64,000 nucleotides of DNA from JBLMXQ01 sp050257855 (GTDB lineage: Bacteria > Acidobacteriota > Vicinamibacteria > Vicinamibacterales > CAVVIG01): contig JBLMXQ010000129.1 in the NCBI GenBank assembly GCA_050257855.1, forward strand, positions 1 to 64,000. The letters run 5' to 3'. Positions 36,123-45,200 of this stretch are shown here, one piece after another. The notes under the pieces are model-generated. The model had not been told where the DNA came from and ran no database searches. It saw only the letters and a program-made list of their open reading frames with translations. How positions within the stretch are numbered: the first letter of the stretch is position 1; every line of letters starts with the position of its first letter. The translations under genes were made by a program, and so were the position numbers.

Positions 36123-37246
36123 GCCGCACCCCCGAGGTCCGGGACACCGCCGTACTCGTGCCAGATCCGGCACGTGCCTTCGCTGCTGACCATGCAGGCG
36201 CCGACCGGCGACTCGGGCGCGCAGGCCTGGCCGAACAGCGCGCAGTCGGCCGGCGACGCGATGCCAGCCATGATGTTGCCGCAGATGCACTGCCGCGTGA
36301 GCGCCGACGGCGCCCGCTTCCACAGCGCCGCGACGTCGATCGCGAAGCGGCGCCGCGCGTCGACGTGCGCCCACTCGTCGCGCAGCCGCAGGTTGCCGTT
36401 CGGCACGTGCGCGATTCCGCGCCAGTGGCCGCCGATCGGACGGAACACGCGCCAGAGCTGCGATTGCGCGTTGCGGTTGCCTTCGCGCGTCACGCAGCGC
36501 GGGAACATGTTGGCGACCGCCGGCTCGCCGTCGCGCACCATCTCCACCAGCCTGACGAGGCTCGCCAGGATGTCGAGCGGCTCGAACCCGGCGACCACGA
36601 CCGGGATGCGATGGCGCGCGACGAACGGCTCGAAGATGCCCCAGCCGGTGATCGTCGCCGCGTGGCCGGCGGCCAGGAAGCCTTCGACGCGCGTGTCGGG
36701 CATCTCGGCGACGATCTCCATGACCGGTGGGATGTACTTGTGCGCCGACAGCACCGAGAAATTCGGCGGCGGTCCGGCCAGCAGCACGGCGGCGGTGGCG
36801 ACGGCGGTCGTTTCGAACCCGGTCGCGAAGAAGACGATTTCATCGGAGGTGGAGCGCGCGATCTCCACCGCCTGCGCGATGCTGTAGACGACGTCGATCT
36901 TCGCGCCGGCCGCCTGCGCGTCGGCGAGCGAGCCGGCCGTGCCCGGGACCCGGAGCATGTCGCCGTAGGTCGCGAGGCGCACGCCCTGCAGCGCGAGCGC
37001 GACCCCCTCGTCGATCTCCGGCATGTCGGTGATGCAGACGGGACAGCCCGGGCCCATGATGACGTTCAGGTCCCGCGGGAACCCTGAGCGCAGGCCGAAC
37101 TTCGCAATCGCCTGCTCGTGGCTGCCGCACACGTGCATCACCGAAACCGGCGAGCGGCCGATCTGCGCCACTGCCCGCGCGAGGGCCTCGCCGAGGGCGC
37201 GCGCGCGAACCGGATCGCGGAACTCGAGACGGGAAGTGTCGGGCAT
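36119..37246 (-). CDS. hypD: Hydrogenase maturation Fe-S protein
   Basis: 375 residues: 'MHVCGSHEQAI', 'GPGCPVCITDMPEIDEGV' (CxxC near 65-70), 'FFATGFETTAVATAA', 'GWGIFEPFVARH', C-terminal 4Fe-4S ligands 'CICGNIMAG', 'CALFGQACAPESPVGACM', 'CRIWHEYGG'. It holds Fe with HypC and assembles Fe(CN)2CO. Four-base overlap with hypE; hypC stop precedes it by three bases. Confidence 0.95.
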   Translation of the reverse strand: MPDTSRLEFRDPVRARALGEALARAVAQIGRSPVSVMHVCGSHEQAIAKFGLRSGFPRDLNVIMGPGCPVCITDMPEIDEGVALALQGVRLATYGDMLRVPGTAGSLADAQAAGAKIDVVYSIAQAVEIARSTSDEIVFFATGFETTAVATAAVLLAGPPPNFSVLSAHKYIPPVMEIVAEMPDTRVEGFLAAGHAATITGWGIFEPFVARHRIPVVVAGFEPLDILASLVRLVEMVRDGEPAVANMFPRCVTREGNRNAQSQLWRVFRPIGGHWRGIAHVPNGNLRLRDEWAHVDARRRFAIDVAALWKRAPSALTRQCICGNIMAGIASPADCALFGQACAPESPVGACMVSSEGTCRIWHEYGGVPDLGGAA

Positions 37247-37249
37247 TAC

Positions 37250-37705
37250 TTATTGCTCGCGGGGCCCCACCCCCGCTCGCCTGGCCACGTCTTCGCTGTT
37301 CCTCGGCCTCGAGCGTAGACTCTCGGCCTCGGGTGTCGCCGCGCGGGGCTCGCTCCCCGCTCGCCTGGCCATGTCTTCGCTGTTCCTCGGCCTCGAGCAT
37401 AGACTCTCGGCCTCGGGTGTCGCCGCGCGGCCTGCCTCGAGCTCGCCCAGCACGTCGGCCGTCATCAGGTCGCCCTCGTCCTTCTGGCTCTCGCGAAGCA
37501 GGTCCTCGTAAAGCTGCAGCGTCATACCGACGTCTTCCGGGGCGATCCGGCGGATGGCGAAGCCGACGTGGTTGAGCACGTAGTCGCCAACGCGCACCGG
37601 TTCGTCGACGAGATCGAGCCTGACACGACGGCGTACGCCCCAGAAGTCCACGATCGCCGTCAAGTCGTCGACCTCGGTCACGAGGCCGGGCACTCCTAAG
37701 CACAT
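37250..37705 (-). CDS. hypC: Hydrogenase maturation chaperone HypC with repeat-bearing tail
   Basis: 151 residues, while HypC is usually about 75-95. The N-terminal core is canonical: 'MCLGVPGLVTEVDDLTAIV', with Cys2 as the Fe ligand, then a hydrophobic OB-like fold to about residue 85. The C-terminal about 60 residues are two in-frame copies of a 28-residue unit (core 'ATPEAESLCSRPRNSED' and 'ATPEAESLRSRPRNSED') encoded by an 84-bp tandem repeat. The gene overlaps hypF by 10 bases. The tail may be an insertion tolerated at the C-terminus; a hairpin-containing repeat family is suspected. Confidence 0.92.
   Translation of the reverse strand: MCLGVPGLVTEVDDLTAIVDFWGVRRRVRLDLVDEPVRVGDYVLNHVGFAIRRIAPEDVGMTLQLYEDLLRESQKDEGDLMTADVLGELEAGRAATPEAESLCSRPRNSEDMARRAGSEPRAATPEAESLRSRPRNSEDVARRAGVGPREQ
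37259..37426 (-). repeat. Two tandem 84-bp repeats within hypC
   Basis: Copy 1 is 37259-37342, copy 2 37343-37426, each 84 bp (28 codons). They differ in a few bases, mostly in the hairpin loop. Each begins with a GC-rich hairpin: GCGGGG-CCCCAC-CCCCGC in copy 1 and GCGGGG-CTCGCT-CCCCGC in copy 2, followed by a CTCGGCCTCG direct repeat. The pattern of tandem, hairpin-bearing, frame-preserving units resembles REP-like mobile palindromes. Confidence 0.93.
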
Positions 37706-40119
37706 GACCGACTCCCCCGGACGCACGCGTCCGCAATCACCGCCTGCCCCAGCGCGATGCCGCCGTCGCCGGGCGGCACGCGTGCGTGAAGCCGAACCTC
37801 GAACTCCGGCGCGAGCGCCGCCCGGACGCCTCCGGCCAGACGCGCGTTCTGAAAGCAGCCGCCGCTCGCGACCACGGGCCGGCGCCCGTGCCTGGCCGCA
37901 ATCATGCGCACCACGGTCGTCGTCGCCTGGATCAGGGTGTTGTGAAATGCGGCCGAGATCGCCGACGCCGGCGCGCCGGCGAGCCGGTCCTCGATGGCGC
38001 CGCGCATCGCGGGCCGCAGATCGATCTCCCACGGCTCCACCGCCTGCGCGATATCGAACGGATAGGACCGTTCGACCGATGGGTCGGCCGCCTGATCCCA
38101 TTCGAGGGCGACCTGCCCTTCGTAGCTGGCGCGGCGCCGCTGCAGGAAGAGCGCGCCGAACGCGTCGAAGTAGCGCCCGACGCCTCGCGCGAGCGGAGTG
38201 TGCAGACGCGCCCGCAGCAGAGTGCAGACCGGCGCCGTCTCGCCGTGCGCGACCTCGTCGAAGAGCGCCCGCACCGGCTCCGGCAGCGCGGGCCCGAACG
38301 TGTCGACCGCCAGCGCCAGCGCAATCCGCCACGGCTCCCGGATGGCCCGGTCGCCGCCGGCGAGCGCGATCGGCCTGAACGTGGCCGCGCGCGAGAAGGT
38401 CGTACAGTCGGCCAGGAGGAGCTCGCCGCCCCACATGGTGCCGTCGGTGCCGTAGCCGGTTCCGTCGTACGCGAGGCCGATCACCGGCTCGTCGATGCCG
38501 TGCTCTGCCATCGCGCTCACGACGTGCGCATGGTGATGCTGAACCGGGACGATGACGCGCGCACTGACGCCGCGGGCGTAGCGGGTCGAGAGACAGTCCG
38601 GGTGCAGGTCGCACGCGACGATCTCGGGCGTGATGCCCAGGAAGCGCTCGAGCCGCGTCACGGCGCCCTGATACGACTCCCAGGTTTCCAGGTTCTCGAG
38701 GTCCCCGATGTGAGGGCCGAGCCACGCGCTGTCGCCTGATGCCAGGCAGAAGGTGTTCTTCAGCAGCGCCCCGCACGCGAGCACGGGCTGCGCGAACCCG
38801 CGCGGCCACGCAATGGATCGCGGCACGTAGCCGCGGGAACGGCGAAGGACTACGGCCCGGCCCGCGATCACGGTTGCCACCGAGTCGTCGCACCGCGTCT
38901 CGATGGCGCGATCGTGCATCAGGAACAGATCGGCAATGTCGCCCAGCCGGCGCAGGGCCTCGTCGTTCTCGAAGGCGATCGGCTCCTCCGAGAGATTCGC
39001 GGAGGTCATCACCAGCGGCACTCCGGCGTCGGAGAGGAGCAGGTGGTGCAGCGGCGAGTACGGCAGAAACAGGCCGATCAGGCGGTTCCGGGGCGCCACG
39101 TTCGGCGCTATCGATTGAAAAGGCGCAGGCGTCGGGACCAAGGGCCCGGGAGACGTCTCGCGCTTCGGGACGAGGACGATCGGCCGCTCGACCGACGTCA
39201 GCAGCCGCCGCGCTTCGTCGTCCAGAACCGCCAGAGTCCCGGCCGCCTCGAGATCCCGCACCATGACGGCCAGCGGTTTCTCGTCGCGGCGCTTGCGTTC
39301 GCGAAGCCGCGCCACCGCGCCCGGGTCGGTCGCGTTGCACGCGAGGTGGAATCCGCCGATCCCCTTCACGGCAACGACGAGGCCGAGGCGCAGCGCCTCG
39401 GCCGCCGAGGCGATCGCATCGTCCACCCCGATGCGTTCGCCGGTGTGCGTGAACAGATCCAGCTTCGGACCGCACACCGGACAGGCGTTCGGCTGCGCAT
39501 GGAAGCGGCGATCGCGCACGTCCTGATACTCGCGGCGGCACGCCGGACACATCACGAACGGCGCCATGGTCGTGGCCGGGCGGTCGTAGGGGACGTCGGT
39601 CGCGATGGTGAACCGCGGCCCGCAGTCCGTGCAGTTCGTGAACGGATACCGGTAACGGCGATCCGATGGATCGAGCACTTCCGCGGCGCAGCGATCGCAC
39701 GTGGCGAGGTCCGGCGGGATCGATACCCGGCGGCCCGCGATCGTCTCGCTCGGCCGGATCGCGAACTCCGCGGGAACTTCGTCGACGTCGAGGTCGGTGA
39801 GCGTCAGCTCGGCGATGCGGGCGGCGGCCGGCGCCTGCGTGCGAAGCGCGACGATGAAGGCCTCGAGCCGGTCCGCACGGCCGAACGCCTCGACCGTCAC
39901 GCCCTGGCTGTCATTGAGGACGGAGCCGGTCACCTCGCACGCTTCGGCGGTCCGAAAGACCCACGGGCGGAAACCAACGCCCTGGACCGTGCCACGGATC
40001 CGGATCCGCCTGCCTTCGACCGGACTTCCGAGCGCCCGGTCACGTGAAAGTCCCCGTGCGACGGCCATGCTCATTGGTTTGCGACTGAGGCGAGGCAAAG
40101 GGGTTGCCAGTCGAATCAC
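37696..40119 (-). CDS. hypF: Carbamoyltransferase for hydrogenase cyanide ligand synthesis
   Basis: 807 residues from GTG 40119; the ATG at 40074 is another likely start. Domains in order: acylphosphatase ('RIRGTVQGVGFRPWVFRTAE', about 41-60), two zinc-finger pairs ('CDRCAAEVLDPSDRRYRYPF', 'NCTDCGPRFTI', 'CPACRREYQD', 'NACPVCGPKL'), YrdC-like ('KGIGGFHLACNATDPGAVA', about 230) and Kae1-like carbamoyltransferase ('VQHHHAHVVSAMAEHG', 'GLAYDGTGYGTDGTMWG'). It transfers carbamoyl to HypE Cys346. It is the first gene of the operon; an A-rich 'AAAAAAGGACC' precedes its GTG. Confidence 0.94.
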   Translation of the reverse strand: MIRLATPLPRLSRKPMSMAVARGLSRDRALGSPVEGRRIRIRGTVQGVGFRPWVFRTAEACEVTGSVLNDSQGVTVEAFGRADRLEAFIVALRTQAPAAARIAELTLTDLDVDEVPAEFAIRPSETIAGRRVSIPPDLATCDRCAAEVLDPSDRRYRYPFTNCTDCGPRFTIATDVPYDRPATTMAPFVMCPACRREYQDVRDRRFHAQPNACPVCGPKLDLFTHTGERIGVDDAIASAAEALRLGLVVAVKGIGGFHLACNATDPGAVARLRERKRRDEKPLAVMVRDLEAAGTLAVLDDEARRLLTSVERPIVLVPKRETSPGPLVPTPAPFQSIAPNVAPRNRLIGLFLPYSPLHHLLLSDAGVPLVMTSANLSEEPIAFENDEALRRLGDIADLFLMHDRAIETRCDDSVATVIAGRAVVLRRSRGYVPRSIAWPRGFAQPVLACGALLKNTFCLASGDSAWLGPHIGDLENLETWESYQGAVTRLERFLGITPEIVACDLHPDCLSTRYARGVSARVIVPVQHHHAHVVSAMAEHGIDEPVIGLAYDGTGYGTDGTMWGGELLLADCTTFSRAATFRPIALAGGDRAIREPWRIALALAVDTFGPALPEPVRALFDEVAHGETAPVCTLLRARLHTPLARGVGRYFDAFGALFLQRRRASYEGQVALEWDQAADPSVERSYPFDIAQAVEPWEIDLRPAMRGAIEDRLAGAPASAISAAFHNTLIQATTTVVRMIAARHGRRPVVASGGCFQNARLAGGVRAALAPEFEVRLHARVPPGDGGIALGQAVIADACVRGSRSCA

Positions 40120-40219
40120 GGTCCTTTTTTGGGTGTCTTTTGGACCGGCGCCGGATTTCCGGCGGCAGGAACGGGCTCGACCGCCGATTTGTCCGCGTTC
40201 GATCGACGGCGGATGCGGG

Positions 40220-41341
40220 TTACGGCTCGAACGCTTCGGCCGCGGCGATGCGCTCGCGGATGGGCGGGTGACTGTAGAAGAGCCACTGCACGGCGCGGGA
40301 TGGATGCTCTTCGGCGAGGTTCTGCGCCGCCAGCCGTCTCATCGCAGAGACGAACGCTCCCGGATTGCGCGTGAGCGCCAGCGCGAACCGGTCCGCGCTG
40401 CGCTCGAAAGCGCGCGACATCGCGAGCGCGACCGGCGCCATGATGAGCGAGACGGCGCCGGCTGCGAGCACGAGCAGCGGCATCCCTGCCGGGTCGGCCA
40501 CGCTCGTGAGGCCCGCAGGACCCGCCAGCGCTGTCAAAACGCGCGAGGCCAGATAGAAGCCCGCGACGACGAGCGCGCTCTCCAGCGCGATCCCCTTCCA
40601 GATATCGCCGTGAACGTGGTGCGCGAGCTCGTGCGCGAGCACGACCTCGATCTCGTCGTCGGAGTACTGCGCGAGCATCGTGTCCGACACGAGAATGCGC
40701 CGGGTCGATCCGATGCCGACGAGGGCGGCGTTCGCCTTGCGCGTCTTGTCGCCGAGGCCCCATTCGTGCGCGGCCAGCACGCGCGCCCCGGCGCGCTCGG
40801 CCAGTGCGAAGAGCCGCTGCCGCAACGACTCGCGCTCGAGCGGCTTCAGGCGATAGAAGATCGGGATCAGCAGCACCGGCGCGACGTTCGCCAGCCCGAC
40901 GATCAGCGCCGCGAAGATCAGGCCGCCGCTCAGCCACCATCCGCCCGGCGACCGCCGAATCAGGGCGTAGACGATGGTCGCGGCGGCCCCGCCCAGCACG
41001 AGCCCGACCGCGAACGACTTCAGCGTGTCGAGCGCCCAGCCGCTCAGGCGCTCGGTGGAGAGCCCGTATCGCCGCTCGAGGAGGAAGCCGCTGTAAAAGC
41101 CGAGCGGAAGGCTGCCGATCTCGCTGACGAGCAGCAGGATCAGCACGTAGAACACGACGGTCAGCCAGGGCGCCGCGCCCGGCCCGGCGATCGCGGCAGC
41201 CGCGGCCGCCGCGCCCCCGCGCAGCGCGAACGTCCACCCGGTCACGAGCAGCGCGACCAGGAGTGCGACGCTCCAACCCAGCGAAATGACCGCCACCCGG
41301 CGCTTCAAGCGCTGGTAGCGGGTCGCCCTGTCTTCGTTCAT
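40220..41341 (-). CDS. M48-family zinc metalloprotease (STE24-like)
   Basis: 373 residues from ATG 41341 (a GTG at 41377 is possible). Membrane segments at about 18-38, 58-78, 95-120 and 140-165 precede the catalytic 'VVLAHELAHHVHGDIWKG' (HExxH) and a third zinc Glu in 'AFERSADRFALALT'; 'SHPPIRERIAAAE' closes the domain. The STE24 order fits the longer M48A branch. It cleaves membrane proteins or prenylated-type substrates in the inner membrane. Separated from hypF by 100 bases that contain a CGCCGGA/TCCGGCG hairpin (40149-40164). Confidence 0.87.
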   Translation of the reverse strand: MNEDRATRYQRLKRRVAVISLGWSVALLVALLVTGWTFALRGGAAAAAAAIAGPGAAPWLTVVFYVLILLLVSEIGSLPLGFYSGFLLERRYGLSTERLSGWALDTLKSFAVGLVLGGAAATIVYALIRRSPGGWWLSGGLIFAALIVGLANVAPVLLIPIFYRLKPLERESLRQRLFALAERAGARVLAAHEWGLGDKTRKANAALVGIGSTRRILVSDTMLAQYSDDEIEVVLAHELAHHVHGDIWKGIALESALVVAGFYLASRVLTALAGPAGLTSVADPAGMPLLVLAAGAVSLIMAPVALAMSRAFERSADRFALALTRNPGAFVSAMRRLAAQNLAEEHPSRAVQWLFYSHPPIRERIAAAEAFEP

Positions 41342-41404
41342 GTCACCGGAATTCAGGAGGTCGCGAGCGCGCTCCACTCCTCATCGGGGAGGACGTCCTC
41401 GGCG

Positions 41405-42226
41405 TCATTTGTCCTGTCCGGCCCGATCTCCGGTCCGGGCGGACAGCCTGACGCCGCCGTTGGTCGTGTGCAGCTTGACGGACGTGCCGCCGCCGTTCAG
41501 CCGGCCGAGGACGCGCCGCCGCGTCTGCTCCTGGGCGTCGAGCTTGAAGCCGGAAACGCTGACCCCACCGTTCGTGCACGATGCGTCGACGTCCGCCCGT
41601 GCGGTGTCCGGCAGCGTCAGCGCCACGCCCCCGTTGGTCGTGCGGAGGTCGACCGGTCCGGCGAGCGACGTCAGCTCGATGTTGACGCCGCCGTTCGTCG
41701 CGCCGGCGGTGACGGGCCCGCTCAGGTTCGTGCCGGCCACACCGCCGTTGGTCGTCCTCGCGGACACCTGGCCGGCGAGCCCGGTCAGCGTGATTCGGCC
41801 GTTGCTGTTGCTGATCTGCACCACCGCGGAACGCGGAGCGCGGACGTGATAGCGGACCTCGGTTGCGACACCGATGACGACTCCGCTCAGCTTCTCCGTC
41901 TCGATCGAGACCCGATTCGGAGTCGCCTCCTCCTTGATCCCAATGCGAGGCAGCAGGTCGCGCGCGCCCTCGTCGGTTGCGGCGCGGGCAATCCGTTCCG
42001 CGCGCACGTCGACGGTCGATCCGTCGACACCCTGCACGTCCACGCTGCCGTTGATGTTGGCGATCCGGACTTCGCCGCCCGGCGTGAGCTGGTAGCTGCG
42101 GACCCACTCGTCGGTCGCACGTCCGGCGAGATTGCCGAGCGACATCTCGCAGCCGGCGAGCAGCAGGGCGAGCGGCAGGGCGGCCGCGGCGCGAAGGCTG
42201 GTGAATCGGCGCAGGGGCTCGCTCAT
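41405..42226 (-). CDS. DUF4097-type beta-repeat lipoprotein
   Basis: 273 residues. Lipobox 'LALLLAGCEMSL' (Cys26) predicts outer- or inner-membrane anchoring. The rest is a beta-helix-like series of short repeats, with the signature 'TNGGV' recurring five times between residues 158 and 259. DUF4097 proteins are predicted adhesin-like or envelope-stress beta-solenoids. Function unknown. It stands between smc and the M48 protease on the same strand. Confidence 0.83.
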   Translation of the reverse strand: MSEPLRRFTSLRAAAALPLALLLAGCEMSLGNLAGRATDEWVRSYQLTPGGEVRIANINGSVDVQGVDGSTVDVRAERIARAATDEGARDLLPRIGIKEEATPNRVSIETEKLSGVVIGVATEVRYHVRAPRSAVVQISNSNGRITLTGLAGQVSARTTNGGVAGTNLSGPVTAGATNGGVNIELTSLAGPVDLRTTNGGVALTLPDTARADVDASCTNGGVSVSGFKLDAQEQTRRRVLGRLNGGGTSVKLHTTNGGVRLSARTGDRAGQDK

Positions 42227-42268
42227 CGACCCTCCTGGCGGTACATACGACGGAGCCGCGCCGGACGT

Positions 42269-45200
42269 TCAGTTCAGCTGCACGGAGACGAGCTTCGAGA
42301 CGCCGGGCTCCTCCATGGTCACGCCGTAGAGGCGGTCGGCAATCTCCATCGTCTTCCGGTTGTGCGTGATGACGATGAACTGCGTGTGAGCCTGCATGCC
42401 GCGGAGCATCTCCACGAAGCGCCCGATGTTCGCGTCGTCGAGCGGAGCGTCGATTTCGTCGAGCAGGCAGAACGGGCTCGGCTTGTACCTGAACATGGCG
42501 AACATCAGCGAAATGGCGGTCAGCGCCTTTTCGCCGCCGGAGAGGAGCTGCACGCTCTGGAGCCGCTTGCCGGGCGGCTGCGCGATGATCTCGATCCCGC
42601 TCTCGAGCGGGTCGCTCTCGTCGAGCAGCGTCAGGCCGGCGCGGCCGCCGCCGAAGAGCGTGCTGAACACCTCCTGGAAGTTCCGGTTGATGGCGGTGAA
42701 CGCCTCGGCGAACCGGATTCGCGTGGTGTCGTCGATCCGCTTGATGGCGGCGCTCGTCTGGGCGATCGAGTCGACCAGATCCCGTCGCTGCGTGGTGAGG
42801 AATGCGTGGCGCGATTCGAGCTCCTCGAACTGCTCGATCGCCATCATGTTCACCGGCCCGAGCCGATCGATGCGGGCGCGGAGGCGCGCGATCGCGTCCT
42901 CGGCGCTCAGGGCGTGCTGTTCGGCCGCGAGCACGGCCTCGCCGGGCGCGGTGAGGTCTGGCGGCGCGTCGGCGTCCGCGGAGACGGCGGCTTCGAGGGC
43001 CGGCTCGCCTTCGCCAGGCTCCTCGGGCTCCTCGGCGTCGATGACGCGGGCGTCCGGGGTGAGCTCGCCGGCGCGCTCGAGCTCGACGACCTCCGCGATC
43101 ACTTCGTCCAGGGTTGCCTGGACCGTCTCCAGGCAGGAGCTCGCGAGGTGCGAGAGGTCGGCTTCAGCGGTGGCGCGGTGGACGTCCAGCTCGGCGACGG
43201 CGCTGCGGATCGCCTCGAGCGCGCCGCGCGCATCGCGGAGCCGCGCTTCGTGAGCATCAGAAGTGACGCGAAGCGCCGACACCGCGTCGTCGGCGGCCTG
43301 CACGTCCTGGCGGAGCCTCTCGAGCGTCAGGACGTCGGCGTCGAGCTGCCGCTCGCCCGCGGCAATAGCGACGCGGAGGCCCTCCGCGCGCCGGCGCATC
43401 GCGTCGAGCTCGGCGGCGAGCGCGGTGGCCCGGGCTTCCAGCTCGGCGGCCGTTTCCTCGAGGCGCTGCACTTCGGTGTCGAGCGCGGACGCGCGCTCGA
43501 CGAGCGCCGCGTGCGCCGCCTGCGCGTTCGCCGCGCGCTGGCTGAGCGCTTCGACCGCCTCGCGCGACTCGAAGAGGCGGCGCTGAGCGGCGGTCAGGCG
43601 CTCGTCGGCGGCGCGCTGCTCCTCGCCGAGACGCGCGATCGAGGCGCGCGCCTCCTCCTGACGCCGATCGATCGACTCCCGTTCTTCTTCCGCCTTGCGG
43701 CGCTCGCGGGCGAGCTGCTCGCGCTTCTGATCGAGGCGGCCCGCTTCCTCCACCGCGCGCTGCAGCTGCAGCTCGTGGCCGACAATCGCCTTCTCCAGGC
43801 GGTGCTGCTCGGCATTGAGCGCGGCGATGGCGCTCGAGGCCTGCGCGATGGCCGCCTCGAATGCCGTCGTCTCCTCGGCCAGCCGCAGGAGCGTCTGCCG
43901 CTCTTCGTCGATTCGGTCGCGCAGTTCCTTGACCTCGCGCCTGGTCTCGAGAATGCCGCGCGCGCTCTCCGACGTCCCGCCGGTGACGAGGTGCGCGCCG
44001 TGGAACACGTCGCCCGACAGCGTCACGATCGGAAGCGGCGTGCCGGCCGCGGCGCCGGCGGCGGCGTCGTAGCTCGGAGCGATCCAGGCCTCGCCGATGA
44101 CCTGCTCGATGGCGCCGGAATGCGGGCCGCGTACCCGCACGATCGAGCTGAGCGGGATCAGACCGCCAGCGCCTTCGGCGGCGGCGCCCGGGGCGGCGGC
44201 GGCCGGCGCGTGCGACGTGACGAGGAATCCGCAGCGGCCGGCGCCGTGCTCGCGCACGAGCCGGAGGCCGGCGGCCGCATGCTCCGGCCGCTCCACGAGC
44301 ACGTGCTGCAGCGTGTCGCCGAGGCAGGCTTCGACGGCGCGCTCGTACCCGGCATCGACTTCGAGGTAGTCCGCGATGGCGCCCATCTGGTTGACGCTGC
44401 CGTTGGCTTCGACGAGGACCATGCGCGCCGCTTCGCCGAACCCGGCGCGGTGCGCCTCGAGCTGTTCGAGCGACTTCAGCCGGGCCTCGAGCGCGGCGAG
44501 CTCCTGCTCACGGGCGCGGACCGATCGGGCGCGCCATTCGTGCTCGATGCGGGCGCTGGCCAGCTCGGACTCTCGGGCGACGCGCGCGATCCGCCCCGCC
44601 TCCGTCGCCTCCTGCGTACGCCGCAGGCTCTCCTGCGCCGACGCACGATCCTGATCCACCCGCTCGCCCTCGATGCGGATATCGTCGTGCTCCACGTCGA
44701 GGGTCGCCAGCGTCTCGACCACCCGCTCGCGCGCCGCCGCGGCGTGCTCGCTCGCGTGGCGCAGCGCGGTCGCGGCGTTGATCGCGGAGAAGACCTCGCT
44801 CCGCGCGGCTTCGACGTCCGCCTCGAGCCCTTCGATCTCGCGGTGCGCCACCTCGTAGGCTTCGGACTCCGCGGCCAGCGCCCCGGCCGCGCGATCGCGA
44901 TCGGCCGCCGCCGCCGCCGCCGCGTCGCGGCGCGCCGCGATGGCCGCCCGCGCCGGCTCGCGCCGGGCGTCGAGCGCTTCGAGCTCCGCGGCACCAGCCG
45001 CCGTGCGCGCCTCGAGCGCCTGCACCTGCTCGCGGTCGAACGCAATCTGCTGCTGCTGCCGGTTGATCGCCAGCTCGCTCGCGTGCGCCGCTTCGCGCGT
45101 CGCCGTCGCCCGCGACTCGGCTTCCACCAGCTCGATCCGCAGGCGCCCGAGGTCCGACTCGACTTCCATCACGCGCGCGGACGCCGCCGCCTCGCGCTCG

